64,000 nucleotides of DNA from Anniella stebbinsi (GCA_029215795.1 JARDYH010000007.1:16899763-16963762); one strand, 5' to 3'. Counted from the stretch's first letter, positions 11,330-22,675 are shown. A program made the numbers and translations. The notes: generated by a model not told the origin, from the sequence alone.

Positions 11330-11733
11330 AAGCAGTAAGCTTGTGTGCACCAGTTGCTGGGGAACATGGGTGGGAGGGTGCTGTTGCACCATGTCCTGCT
11401 TTGCTGATCTCTGGTCGACAGCTGGTTGGCCACAGTGTGAACAGAGTGCTGGACTAGATTTTATTTATTTATTTATTACATTTGTATACTGCCCCATAGC
11501 CGAAGCTCTCTGGGAGGTTCACATAAGATTGAAACATTTAAAAACAATATACAAAACTTAAAACTGCAAAAACATACAATATGCACATACATTTAAAATC
11601 TCTATAATAACTTAAAAGCTATAAGCCTAAAAACAAAAACAGACCCGGGCTCATCAGATATTGCTTAATGCCTAAGAGAAGAGGAAAGTCTTGACCCACA
11701 TTCTGATCCTGCATGACACTTCTTATGTTCTTA
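11330..11733 (+). mobile_element. LINE 3' end, 'AGAACATAAGAA' family, split
   Basis: Plus-sense copy of the family at 4690. It opens near 'CCAGTTGCTGGGGAACATGG' and runs to 'GAGTGCTGGACTAGAT' at about 11457. The expected continuation, 'TCTGATCCTGCATGAC' then 'ACTTCTTATGTTCTTA', resumes at 11701. About 240 bp of another LINE tail lies between the two halves. Confidence 0.65.
11459..11700 (-). mobile_element. L2-like LINE 3' end, nested
   Basis: Minus-sense tail. The plus strand begins with the (TTTA)n-like tail and then 'CTGCCCCATAGCCGAAGCTC' and 'TCTGGGAGGTTCACATAAG'. The same signature is seen at 25845 and, in plus sense, at about 51460. It interrupts the LINE tail 11330-11733, so it inserted later. 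Confidence 0.65.
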
Positions 11734-11744
11734 TGCTCTTAAAA

Positions 11745-12092
11745 TCATAGAATCATAGAAAAATAAAGTTGGAAGGGGCCTATAAGGCCATTGAGTCCAA
11801 CCCTCTGCTCAATGCAGGAATCCACCTTAAAGCATCGCTGACAGATGGCTGTCCAGCTGCCTCTTGAATTCCTCTATTGTGAGAGAGCCCACGACCAACC
11901 TAGGTCATTGGTTCCATTGTCATACTGCTCTAACAGCCAGGAAGTTTTTCCTGATGTCCAGCCGGAATCTGGCTCCTTGTAACTTGAGCCCATTATACCA
12001 TGTCCTGCACTCTGGGATGATCGAGAGATCCTGGCCCTCCTCTGTGTGACAACCTTTCAAGTGCTTGAAGAGTGCTATCCTTTCTGCAGGCC
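11745..12092 (-). mobile_element. CR1 LINE 3' fragment
   Basis: The plus strand starts 'AATCATAGAATCATAG', the reverse of the short tandem terminus typical of CR1, then 'TTGGAAGGGGCCTATAAGG' and 'CAACCCTCTGCTCAATGCAG'. It is closely similar to 31021-31400, which continues into reverse transcriptase sequence. The copy stops at about 12092, within the region that in 31021 encodes the end of the protein. Confidence 0.85.
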
Positions 12093-12116
12093 ACTACCCT
12101 GTCTTATGGGTGAGCC

Positions 12117-12436
12117 TAGGGTGACCAGATAAAATCCAGGTCAGGGCTCATGTAACTTTAACAGTTGTAGAGAAAAGGGAATTTCAGCCAGTGTTATTTG
12201 TATGCAATTAGTTCCTGGTGAAATTCCCTCTTCATCACACCAGTTAAAGTTGCAGGGGCCCTGCCTTCTTTTGTATATGGTCACTCTAGTATAGTGCATG
12301 CACCTTTAACTGTTGTGATGAAGAGGGAATATCACTAAGAACTAATTGCATACAAATGACATTGGCTGAAATTCCCATGTCTCTACGACTGTTAAAGTTA
12401 CATGTGCCCTGACCTGGATTTTATCTGGTCAGCCTA
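12117..12436. mobile_element. 320-bp palindromic hAT-type MITE
   Basis: The ends are TAGGGTGACCAGATAAAATC and, reverse-complemented, TAGGCTGACCAGATAAAATC. The inverted arms extend about 115 bp each, leaving a middle of about 85 bp. It is flanked by a perfect 8-bp duplication GGTGAGCC at 12109-12116 and 12437-12444. A second copy of exactly the same length lies at 45138-45457 with its own perfect 8-bp duplication. The 8-bp duplication and TAGGG-type end point to hAT mobilisation. No coding capacity. Confidence 0.92.
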
Positions 12437-12734
12437 GGTGAGCCACTCTGACAAAGTCAAGAGTTGCTACACTTCATATAAGTTTGAGGAGACCACCCTA
12501 TGTCACACACACCTACCCAGTGCTGCACAGTTCAGAATAGGTGGCACAGGAAGTTCCCCAAAGGCAAGCCATACCCTGACTCGAGAGCCGCACAGCCTCC
12601 AAGGAGCACGGACTCCTTGTTGTGCTCTCTTGAAGGCAGAAAGAGTTTTGGGAGGGACTGGGCAAGAGTGGGAGGTCTCTGGGTCTTTCAATGCCATTAT
12701 CACAACAAAACCTGGAGCTCACGATGGCCCCAAC

Positions 12735-13085
12735 CTTAAAACGAGCTCTCCGGGCAGTTTACAAAGTTTAAAAGCATTGAACATTTAAAAAACGATATAC
12801 AAAATTTAAAACCATAAAAAGCATAAAAACAAGCTACATATCAACTATCCAGGGGTCAGTTAAAAAAAAAACTCAACATATACTGTTAAATGCCTGGAAG
12901 AAGAGAAAAGTCTTAACCTGCCGCCAAAAAGATAACAATGTTGGTGCCAGGCGAACCTCATCAGGGAGATCGTTCAGGGCCACCACTGCCATTTTCTGAG
13001 TTTCCCTCAGAGTAGACACTCAGAGGATGACCTTAGATGTTGAGCCAATTGGGGCCAGATCAGATGGACCCAATCTAAATCGACC
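12735..13085 (-). mobile_element. LINE 3' fragment (L2-like)
   Basis: The plus strand carries 'TCTCCGGGCAGTTTACAAAG', many AAAC/ATTTAAAA spacers, then 'AAGAGAAAAGTCTTAACCTG' and 'CCTCATCAGGGAGATCGTTC'. In minus sense these are the end of the coding region followed by the 3' UTR of the same LINE type seen at 11459 and 25845. No intact frame. Confidence 0.6.
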
Positions 13086-13214
13086 CTGGGGAAGTTCTCC
13101 CACTACCAAATGAGGTACTGGGATCCACGTTATACAACTTGTCATGCCAGCTCTGTTTCAAAATCTGGGAAAATAGTGAAGGCTAATGATGGATTTTTAA
13201 TTGCTATATTAGCT

Positions 13215-13415
13215 TTTACACATAGGTATTGTTTTATTGTTTTATTTTGCTTTTCGCAACATGAGTTTTTTTGTTTTTTGTTCTTTTGCTTTAAGATGAT
13301 ATATATTTTTAATGTTTTTAATGTATTTATTGTGGGGGTTCATGGCTTTATGTGAGCCATCCTGCCTTTGAAGGCTTGAGGCAGGCAGGGTATAGATCTA
13401 AAAAATAATAATAAA
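13215..13415 (+). mobile_element. L2-like LINE 3' end
   Basis: An AT-rich 3' UTR leads into 'GTGAGCCATCCTGCCTTTGA', 'GGCAGGCAGGGTATAGATC' and a terminal AATAATAATAA. This order of a 'gagcc..cctgcc..' block followed by an (AAT)n tail is characteristic of L2-type tails. Confidence 0.6.
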
Positions 13416-14240
13416 CATAAAACAGGAACCTAAAACAAACAAATTATTTTAATAATTTGTAATGACGCAGCACACTCTATAGTATACTCTTCTGGTACGG
13501 GCTCTGTGTGTCCGACGGATTAAGAAACAACATGCAATATTACTTTGGTAAGGGGGGGAAATGTCCCATCTAGTTGCTCCTTTGTTTTCCATCTTAAATG
13601 AGTTGCAATAGTTAATGAGCGGGACTAATTAGGACTGCAGCAGCCGCAGCATGTAACAAAGACTCCTGCCTCACCAACGACAGTACATACCCTGACTATT
13701 GAACCAGTTTGGATGAGATCCATTCTTTTCATTAATGGATCTCATTCGTGTGTGTGTGGGGGGGGGGGGGTGTTTACTATCAGGTTAAAATCACTTTTCA
13801 TTCTTTTTCCTAATGCACTCTGGTGTAATAAGTACAGAATGAATGGAATAATTACTGGTTTTAATTATTATTTTCATTTTGATTTTTATCTTTGTGCCTT
13901 TATTTACTACTTTTATGTCTCCTAACATCTTCATTGTTGGGATAACATGCTGATTTATTTAGAGGCGTTTAAGGTTGCAATCCTAAACCCACCTACCTGG
14001 GAGTAAGGATTGGACTCAATGGCACTTACCTTTGAATAGACACTGACATGAATGTGCAAGTTCTCTTATGTGCATATGTATATTTGGGGGCACTGGTATA
14101 TATATATAGACAATTGTGTCCACAAAATACACCATGCGTTATTACTTCTGGTTGCATTAGAACCTGGTTAATTGGAAAACATAATCATCATCCCAATTAA
14201 AATTGCTCTACAATTGCAAAAGGTAAAATTCTGGGTTCAC

Positions 14241-14241
<1 letters not shown>

Positions 14242-14272
<31 letters not shown>

Positions 14273-14362
14273 TATTTATTTATTTATTACCCGCCTCTCC
14301 CTCCAGATCGAGGCGGGGAACAACATCATCATAAAACACACAAGACCGATTAAAAATTGTCT
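14242..14362 (-). mobile_element. L2 LINE 3' end with (AAT)n tail
   Basis: On the plus strand an (AAT)n run is followed by TTTATTTATTACCCGCCTC and 'CAGATCGAGGCGGGGAACAA'. The short hairpin CCCGCCTC..GAGGCGGG before the (ATT)n tail recurs at 26455, 29630, 32737, 42571, 50528 and 58336 and marks the L2 3' terminus. Confidence 0.8.
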
Positions 14363-15215
14363 GGAATTGTTCGTTTGATTAGAGTTGAGATTTAGTCAAA
14401 TTGACTCTGATGGAGTGTTTAGTTTTGCAAATACTTTTAAACAATTGGTTGGTCTCTTTTCACCTTGGTGAAAAGCTTCTATTTGCCAAGGGAGGGAAGT
14501 TGATTTTGACATTAACTCCTCTCTCTCTCTCTCCACACTTGTAATCATGACAGTCCCTACCCCTTGTGGAGTTTTGTAAAACAAAACCAAATGTGTTAAA
14601 TGTGACCACGTATTGAGCATACTTATTTCAGCTCTCAGGTGGACAAAATTGGTACAAGATCCAAACATGGATTTCCTGTATAATGTCACTTTCAGCCTTG
14701 AGATTTATAGAAAAACCCTAATAATAATTTTAAAAAGAAAGGCCTAATACAAAACCTGGAAAACAACCGTATCATCTGTATGACGATAAAGTTTTGAAAA
14801 CGCACTGCTCTCCTCTCGCCTTTACTCTGTATTCAAGTTGATTTTATTTGGCTCTTCAAATAACATTAATTTCCATTTGCATCTCCAAGTCTATATAAAC
14901 AGTTAAAAACATAACACTTTTGCAATGTAAGAGAGGATAGCATAAAAGAGATAATAAAAATGGCCCACACTGCACTGAGGGTTTATATATACAATGTATC
15001 TAAAACTTGCAGAATATCTTATCAATTTGGACATCTGGTAAAATGGGAGCTAAAGAGAAATTATAGAAGGTGTACAAACACCCTCACATTTCTGGGAGGC
15101 AAATAATACACAATCAAGTTCTCGCTCCACATTAGGCTCTCCTGAGAAATTTTGTGGCAATGGTATCTGAAAGCAGACAAAGGGTAACCATAAGATTCTG
15201 TAGAGTTTTTGTAAT

Positions 15216-15217
<2 letters not shown>

Positions 15218-15264
<47 letters not shown>
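15218..15264. repeat. Compound (TG)n(AG)n microsatellite
   Basis: Twelve TG units pass directly into twelve AG units. Confidence 0.95.
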
Positions 15265-15344
15265 ATTGATTTGCATTAAACAAAGATTCTTTCCATCTAT
15301 GTATGTAACTCTCCTTTCGCCTTCAAACATGAATGGGATCGGCG

Positions 15345-15600
15345 AAAGAGAGAGAGAGTAGTAGTACAGTGGCCTACTTTATAGAAGATAGTCCTCTATT
15401 AAAGGTCTATCAGAAGACAATCCTCTATTTCAAGGTGCCCTCTGTTTGAAACAGAGGGCACCCTCTGTTTGAAGAGTCCAAATCTTGTGTATGTGTGTGT
15501 GAGAAGAGAGTAGTATGGCGGCCTACTTTATGGAGGACAGCCCTCTAATAAAGGCCTATCAGAACACAAAGTGCCCTCTAAAGCAGTCCAAATCTGCTTT
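15345..15600. repeat. Imperfect tandem duplication of about 150 bp
   Basis: The series 'GGCCTACTTTATAGAAGA', 'TCCTCTATTAAAGGTCTATC' and 'GAGTCCAAATCTTGTG' (15370-15485) recurs as 'GGCCTACTTTATGGAGGA', 'CCCTCTAATAAAGGCCTATC' and 'CAGTCCAAATCTGCTT' (15521-15597). Copy one contains a perfect hairpin at 15435-15461 with 13-bp arms and one central base. Origin unknown. Confidence 0.7.
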
Positions 15601-15624
15601 GAAGTAGCCAATGGAGGCTTGCTG

Positions 15625-16210
15625 TGGCCTCAACACACTCTGGGGTTGTGTGTCTATCCAGGCAGTAAAACTCACTCCTAACCCACTTTTGCACAACTCA
15701 GTTCTTCTTTATTTAACTTAACATAAACAGTACATGACTAATAAATACAGGAAGAATACATGATAGCAGAAAGCTGAGGGAAGGATGAGGTGGCTGAAAA
15801 GAAGAAATGGGGGTGATGAGATGACGCGGATTGGAGAGGTGTAAAGACAATGCTAAACCAAGCCAGGTTGCAATCCAAAACATCTAGGGAACCCCAGAAG
15901 GACAGACTGGGACCCCAGTTGGGCTAGATTTGACCCTGAGATTCTATACCCCTGCTTCTAAAGGATGGTAACCATTTTGTTGATTGCCTTTTCCAGCTGG
16001 TTTGATCATCGCTGAGGCGGATGCTAACCGTGGGTGGACACGTTCAAGTAAAGCCCAACTCATGCAGATGGTCTCTTCATGCAGCCCCTATACACAGGAG
16101 GGGGTAAACTGGCTTTCAGGGAGTACAGTTGTATTTTTGCAGCAGAATGTAGGGACAAAATAAAGAGGAGCCGCTGTAGCCACCAAGTATCAAGATAGCA
16201 TCCTTAAAAG
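15625..16210 (-). mobile_element. Possible solo LTR or LTR-like repeat
   Basis: In minus sense a polyadenylation-like AATAAAG lies near 15708-15714, with a downstream GT-rich stretch and several hundred bases of complex upstream sequence, as in an LTR. No clear TG..CA ends or target duplication were found and no second copy lies in this window, so the call is weak. It could equally be unique sequence. Confidence 0.25.
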
Positions 16211-19200
16211 TTTAAGGGAAGACAATGTCACAAGGACCCAGACCATTTATAGAATCTTTAAACATTGACTCCAGCAAAGTAACTGCGAGAAATGCCTGCA
16301 GAGATACAAAATCTAAGAAAAATAATGCTGGCATCTAATTACAGCAATGCAGTTTGCTGCTTTTATCTGTAATTGGACTGTATAGTCTTTCATTCTAATT
16401 TACTTTACATCTAAACTGTGATAATCAAGACAAGCAGAACAGAATGGCCTGTAACCGGCTATACCACTGACACCCGTTAATACCTAATTATAACAACTAA
16501 ATTAAAGATGTGACTGTAAAAAGGTTGAGTCCCAGTCTGAAGCATTTAATTCGGTGGAAAGCAGTAGAGATTTTAAATCCTATATACGAAAATCAATATT
16601 ATGGCTCATTATATTGGTATTGCTAAACAGATTAATGAAATTAAGTATTTTTCCTTTTGCTTTTTTGAAACAATGTTTTATTGCAATGTAAAGATTTTTG
16701 TTGTTGTTGTTTTAAGCAAGGGCCTAGATAAAGAAGCAAATCCACTTCCTGGACCAATTTACAGACCAATCTAATTAAGGCAACATTCAGGAGACTTCCT
16801 TATAATACCCACATGTCATGACAGAATGGGGGTTATGGGTTGTGATCTTACTGAGTCTTTCACTAAATACACTGATTTCCAGGTATTGAAAAAAAAAGAT
16901 GCAATGTTGTATATAAGACAAGGGTAGCATTTGTAGGATCTCAAGGGAACCGAGAGCCAAAGGGTGCTCAGATTAAGGTTAATGCACAAAGAAGTCACAA
17001 TCAAGAAGATCAGAAGATTAACATAGGTTAGGAATGCAAATCAGTGTTGAGGTTTAAGCCAGAAGACCAATTGACTGTCAGAATTAGGACAAAAGCTGTT
17101 GACCTGTAATAAACTACAGAAAAAGTGAATTCCTCAGACAGTTGGAAATAGGAAATCTCATACTAACTTGTCACCCAACCCATAAATGCCAAGTCAGCCA
17201 ACTGACCTGGATAATAGTGAGTTCATGTGTTATGCTTATCACATGATAATTACAGCTATCACTTGATTTTCTGAACATGTGAAGCCACTAGCATGACCCA
17301 TCAGTCATCTCAGCCATCCTCCAGTGGAAGAAGGCAAGCAGGAGAATGCTACTGACAGCAACAACATTCTGTCTCAGTGTTTGTTGGAGTAACTGCTTGT
17401 TAGAGTAACATATAGGCAAGTCTGCCCAGCTTCCAGCCCCAGCATCATTCGAAGCTCTCTGTGGTACTGCTCTATTTCTTGCCGCTCTAATTACTGACTC
17501 CTGCTTGGTCAGAATCCTCTGAGCCTGACTTGTACGAGGACCTCACTTGTACCAGGACCTCATATGCCCAACAACACTTGGCCTTCACCACAAACAGGGC
17601 TTATGGGCTGGAACAGAACAGAAACAAGCAGTTGTGCAGACCACCTTAGCACATAGGTCTGCTATCTGGAGGTCCCAAAGCATCAGACCTGCACAGAGAT
17701 ACACTTCTTTTGCCCTCACTGGTGGGAGCTGAAGTACTTAGGAAAATCTACATCTCTATTTCTCCTTGGGTCTACTCAGGATTGTTCTGCAAGTCAATGC
17801 AGCAATACATTTTCAAAATCTACAAACTTTTCACCAATCCGTATAAAGTTCTATTCACTGTTTGGCTTCAAATGTCTCATACTTCATCACCACTTAGTCC
17901 TGTTGAGAAAAGTAGGTGAGAGGAGTTGTTGTCCTTTTAAAAAAGAAAGTCTTAATTCATCCACTACTGCTGAATGTAATCTGTGTTTGTATCATATACA
18001 CTACCACATCCTTTCCTAGCATGGTATCCTTCAGACGCTTTGAACTACAACTCCCATTATTCCCAGCCATCATTCCCTATGGGCTTAAAGTCCGATACAT
18101 GTGAAGTTTATTGCATATGTTCTTTTTAACAAAGGAACCATAATACAAAATCAAATGCCAGAATGGCCTAAATTGAAGGTGTAATGAAATCGAAAGCTCT
18201 GTTCATATAATAACGTTCAATGTTCCTTTCCTTCCCCTGCAACTGCTACTTCTGGCTGCACCCAGAAGACGTACAGTCCAGGAAAGTGGAGGAAATCGCA
18301 TCCAAATTTATTACCAAAGACAGTTCCCAGGTGAATGGCAACACTATCCATCTTTTTATAGGCAGGCACATATAACAGGTTTAAACATCTCTTTTGGAGC
18401 AGTTTAAAGACTTCTTTGCTTTCACAGGTTTATTAAGTTTTCATTAAATTATGAAATGGCCCCAGCGGCGAGGTCCAGCCATTTTTGTACACCTGAACCA
18501 GCAAAAGTCAAACCATTCAATAAACTAGGAAATGCCTTCTACTCATCCCCCAGCGTGCACACACCCAATATGAGGCCTTGTAATCAATAAATGTGACAGC
18601 TGAAATACTTTCACATGGCCAGCCTTAAGGCCCATTTCATGCCACAGGTGTATAGTAAATCATGCACAGCAACATGGCAACCTGGTCATGGACTAGCAGT
18701 GAGCTTTGCTCTACGAACGTCTGATGCAGAAGAGTCTTTTTTTTCCGCATGAGTATTTCTGCAGCGCGCTCTACATATGCAGCAAAATCGGGTAACTGAA
18801 TCCTGGGAACATAGGAAGGGTTGTGCCTCAGAGAAGTGATTACATTTTTAAATGTTACCCTACATATAAAAAATGCAATGTAAGTAGAAAACTAACACAC
18901 AAGAGTGAAAGTTTGTAACCCAGCCTTCTTTTCTACTTGCATAGAGCTGCTGCTGCTGCTGCTGCTTTGCCTCATCCTCTTATAAGAGCATTCAAAAGTT
19001 TGATTAGGTGCCTGTCACCTGAATTAGTCCACCCATTCTGCCACCTCTGAATTCTGCTACTGCATTGTCCCCTTATTCTACCATATATGTGTAGAGCAGG
19101 CCTCCTACACATGGTGTCATGGATTAGCTCAACATGGGGCCCAGATAGGGTGGCTGCTTGTGAATCATACAAATAATGCATCTCCCCCAAAGAGCACACT

Positions 19201-19213
19201 TATCTGCATAAAA
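16211..19213. other. Mostly unannotated, possible conserved noncoding elements
   Basis: Three kilobases without a recognised gene. The stretch 16330-16500 is repeat-free and has clustered TAATTA, TTATCTGTAATTG and TGTGATAA-type cores, as homeobox- or GATA-bound elements often have. A second repeat-free tract lies at about 18120-18700. Near 18020-18080 is a fragment with 'TTTGAACTACAACTCCCAT', a motif also seen at 3303 and 39003. (CTG)n lies at 18949-18966. Regulatory function is not shown. Confidence 0.35.
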
Positions 19214-19285
19214 TAGGAACATAGGAAGCTGCCTTATACCGAGTCAGACCCTTGGTCCATCTAGCCCAGTATTGTCGACACAGAC

Positions 19286-19887
19286 TGTGACGATACCCCA
19301 CATTTCTATCCGCTTAGGTATGACTGGTTTAGTATGTCTGGAAAGTGCGGAATGTTGGACTGAGTGGGTGTGGCTGATGATGCTGGGAAAGGGAGGGGGA
19401 GGAGTATATATAGGGTGAGGGAGGGTTTCAGTTCATCTTATTGTCTTGGTTGGGTGGAGGGTAGTTGTGTGGAAGATAGCTGTGTGTGTGATCTAGTCAG
19501 GAGTGTGTGCGAAGAGATTATTAGGATTTAGGATTATTGGTAAATTATTAGAAGTGTTAAGAATAGGCAGGTGTTATATTGATTTGAAAGAACTGTTAAC
19601 AACAATAAACATTTTCTTTTATATATATATTTTGCTACCACAAACCACGTGTCAGCTTGGCTTTATAACCTGCTCTATAAATATAATAAAGAATCACAAA
19701 TAATTGCCCTTTCAGCCAACACACTCACAGGAGAACCTTATTCAAAACCCTTAACACCCTTTTCCCCTCTGCTATGAGGGAAAAGTGGTGAGTATTTTGC
19801 CCTTCCCTCAGGCTTATTCAAGTGGTGGCGCTTGTCCTGAGAGGGGTGTGCTCATCTAGGCCTGGTGTTTGAGGCCATGGCGGCACA
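19286..19887 (+). mobile_element. Solo LTR of an endogenous retrovirus-like element
   Basis: The segment starts TGTGACGATACCCCAC and ends GGCGGCACA, consistent with TG..CA termini, and is flanked by CAGAC on both sides (19281-19285 and 19888-19892). A TATA box (TATATATA, 19405-19412) is followed about 200 bp later by AATAAA (19604-19609), with a second AATAAA at 19685-19690, so U3, R and U5 are in plausible order on the plus strand. No internal gag, pol or env sequence is present. Its placement inside a SINE defines both ends well. Confidence 0.85.
19404..19413 (+). promoter_or_regulatory. TATA box of the solo LTR
   Basis: GTATATATAG within the U3-like part of the LTR 19286-19887, upstream of the polyadenylation signal at 19604. 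Whether it is active is unknown. Confidence 0.5.
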
Positions 19888-20025
19888 CAGACTGATAGCA
19901 ATGGCTCTCCACAGTTTCGGGCAGCATTCTTTCTTCACCTGACCTGAGGAAGCCGGGGATCGAACCTGGGACCTTCCGCATGCAAAGCATGTGCTCTTAT
20001 CACACTGAGCTATGGCCCCTCCCAA

Positions 20026-21029
20026 GATGAATGGTGCAAGGCTGGTAATCCACACATTTTTTTGTATTCGTGTTGATCTTTCGAGGTGGTTCTCTCCCAT
20101 GCTCACAGGGAAAGATGGCAAAGAGCAAGAAAATGTAGGCAAGCCAGGGTAAGTTCACCCATCCCTGCTTGACATGTACTGACCATGCTTGCCAAGTATA
20201 ATAAAAGTAGAAGAGACGGTGCGTCAGGAAGAGAAGATGCAGGTTTTGGTGGGCCAAGGAAACAGATCAAAGAGGCAAACAAGTTGTGATCCTGACCTGC
20301 GTATTTCACTCAGACCTTGAACCATGTGAATACTGCAAATGAACAGTCTCAGTAAACTCGAAGTAGTGGGGGGGGGGGCAGGGAGCACATGGAAATAAAA
20401 AGCCATGATTTGTTTCCTTTCATTAAAAAAAAAAACCCTTCTGCATGCTTGCAACTGATGTGTGCCTTTAGAGGTTTGTTTTCACGTAACAATAACTGTC
20501 ATCGGTATGAGCCACGTTATGAATGGATGGATATCCTGCCAACTCAATAGGCCAGTGTGTACTTGTGAGGGACCTTCTGCTTTCCAGATGTCTTATGGCA
20601 GGAAATTGTGATGGAAGCCTGTTCCAGATGCCTTACATCAGTCATCATAAGTCATTCGGCAGTAAGGGAAATTGCTTGACAGTGTACAGGCCCTAATAGG
20701 ATTCTGCAATATTACAGACTAAAGAGTACAGATGGTCCAAAAAATGGGGGGGAGGTGGGGAGAGAGAGAGAAGCAAAGTGAAGTGATGAACAGTCAACCA
20801 CAGTGGCTCCTGCAGAGTAACCACAGAGTGAACTACAACCCTGAGCCTCAGACTTCCTCGTAGTAATTAGATAAGTCTGGCAAATTCCAGTCAGACAATA
20901 GCAGGGACAGAATGAAAGCTCATGGAGAAAGAAGATGCCCCACCACTCCTGACCCCTCCAAACCTGCCTCAGACCCAGGGGGAAATGGAAGGGGAATTAT
21001 CTCACTACTCCACCTCAGCACTGTGTCAT
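20026..21029. other. Unannotated interval
   Basis: No gene or element recognised. It holds a G homopolymer near 20369-20377 and a purine-rich tract near 20746-20775. Confidence 0.45.
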
Positions 21030-21084
21030 ATATTATGATATATGTATATATATAGATAGATATATAGATATATAGATATGTATG
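21030..21084. repeat. (TATAGA)n/(TA)n low-complexity tract
   Basis: Imperfect TATA and TATAGA units with several ATAGAT steps. Confidence 0.85.
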
Positions 21085-21426
21085 AACTGTCAAGAAAGAG
21101 GGGATGCATCACCGAAAAAAGGGGAAGACAAAAGAGAATAGTGATTTTGCCTAAAACTTGAATATGCTAACATTAGTGTATGTATAGGCACACATTTCAA
21201 AACAATTATTATATTTTAAATTACAAGTCTCTCTCTTGTGTCAAATCATTAGGTATGTGGAATAAATGGCAGGATGTAACACTATAAAAGTGGGATATGG
21301 AATGTGGAATGTGCCTCAACAGTTATCAGGGCCTTTAAGGCCCCCATCAGCAGTGGGGGAGGAGGAGAAGAAAGGTTTTCCTGCCCCTTTCAGGCCCAGA
21401 TGGGCATGGGGGGAGGGAGGGAAAGC

Positions 21427-21514
21427 GCATGTCCGAGGCTTCCAGAAAGTGTGCAATTTCCCCAGCGCGATAATAGCATGCTGTGGGAATTGCACACTCT
21501 CCGAAGGCCTCGGA
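21427..21514. repeat. Long imperfect hairpin
   Basis: The left arm GCATGTCCGAGGCTTCCAG, then GTGTGCAATTTCCCCAGC, pairs with the right arm GCTGTGGGAATTGCACAC, then CTCCGAAGGCCTCGGATGC, around a loop near 21467-21475. Arm length is about 38 bp with few mismatches. It is probably the core of a degenerate MITE, but neither ends nor target duplication could be placed. Confidence 0.6.
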
Positions 21515-21984
21515 TGCATGGTGAGGAACTCACCATTAACTATTCTCAATTATCATACCCCCATTTTCCCATAGTTGGGAAGGGAATTGTAATAATGGAA
21601 CCCTCTTTGAATGGGGAGGGGCTTGTATTTTGACCCTCTCTTTATGAACCCTGCCCCTAGATGTATACAAATCTGACATTGATTGAGAACTTTTTTAAAA
21701 AAAAAAAATCCTCACACTTCTGGAAGCACATTCATATGGCAGACAAATTTGTTCCAGAAAACTGAGGTGCCAAAACAAAATCCACAGTGACCCTAGTACT
21801 GCTCTGGAGTTCCGCTTAGACTCACTCGATAATGTTAGGTGTCCCTCTCTGTCTAAAACCTAGCTAAATTTTCCACTGTGTTCATTGAGGACCCTGTTTC
21901 AAATTAAATAATAAACCATTATAGCTTCCACACCTTGCAATCTCTTGATCTCCGCAATGACTTTTGGAAATATCACAGGAGTGT

Positions 21985-22675
21985 AAGTGGAGCCTCAGAC
22001 CAACGCCCGGCAACGCCTGGGCAGGGGGAGGCTGATTGGCCACCTCGTTTTGGTTCCTGCCCAGAGCCCTCTTCATCCGTTTTGGCTCCCTCCCTCCCTC
22101 CCTTGTAGACAGTGTGGGTTCGCTGGTTGTCCTTTTGTAGGCCAAGTAGGAATTATTTGCTCACAATCTGAATTGGTTGTGAGTTTTTTCACCTACTCCA
22201 CGCTGTAAGACAGGATGGGTGTATTAAATAGGTTGATTTGGTGTTCTTTGGTCACATTTGATGGCAGTTAGGTGCAGGCATCTCGAGCGGGGAATATTGG
22301 TGAGCATTCTCTGGCACCATTGGTGGTGATGGGTAGTGCCTGAAGCCTATGGCTGGGAGTCTTGCAGCACCAGCCAGTGGGTGGAAAGTTTACCTTTGAG
22401 GCCAACCCTCCTCACTCCCTCGGAGCCATGCAGCATGTGGGCACTGATACCGGAAGGCCTCCCTACTCCAACTGGGGAACCCATGAGGTGGCGAGCTATA
22501 AGGTGCCACTTCAGGGGTTAAGAATGGCTCGCCCGATCCTAGGGATGGCCTTATGGCCAAGTGTGAGATGCCCGCTTAGGAATTTTACCCCTTTGCAGAA
22601 TCTTTAATAAATGTGGCCCATATTTAAATCCATATTCTTGTGTCGCATCATTATTTCTCACCCTCCACTTCCACA
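21985..22675 (+). mobile_element. LTR, family shared with 41428-42250
   Basis: It matches the minus strand of 41428-42250 over several blocks, including 'GGCTCCCTCCCTCCCTCCC', 'AGTGTGGGTT' with 'CCAAGTAGGAATT', 'GGTCACATTTG' and 'TTTAATAAATGTGGCCCA'. The AATAAA signal is at 22606-22611 and the segment ends with CA at 22674-22675. The 5' part is truncated or diverged and lacks the TATA box seen in the other copy. No coding region is attached. Confidence 0.7.

Larger units (their letters stand above)
19214..20025 (-). mobile_element. tRNA-derived SINE split by an LTR
   Basis: Minus-sense copy of the family at 1676. The tail half, 'GGAACATAGGAAGCTGCC' to 'AGTATTGTCGACACAGAC', lies at 19214-19285. 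The head half lies at 19888-20025 and contains 'GGGGATCGAACCTGGGACC' (reversed B box) and 'CTGAGCTATGGCCCC' (reversed A box). Removing 19286-19887 and one copy of CAGAC restores a continuous SINE. Confidence 0.88.

Noticed and set aside
12438..12788. 116-codon plus-strand frame
   Set aside because: Starts at the edge of the 320-bp element and runs into a LINE tail; overlapping frames of similar length exist on the other strand. No protein feature recognised.
19503..19703. 66-codon frame inside the solo LTR
   Set aside because: Lies across the U5/polyadenylation region of the LTR; not a retroviral protein.
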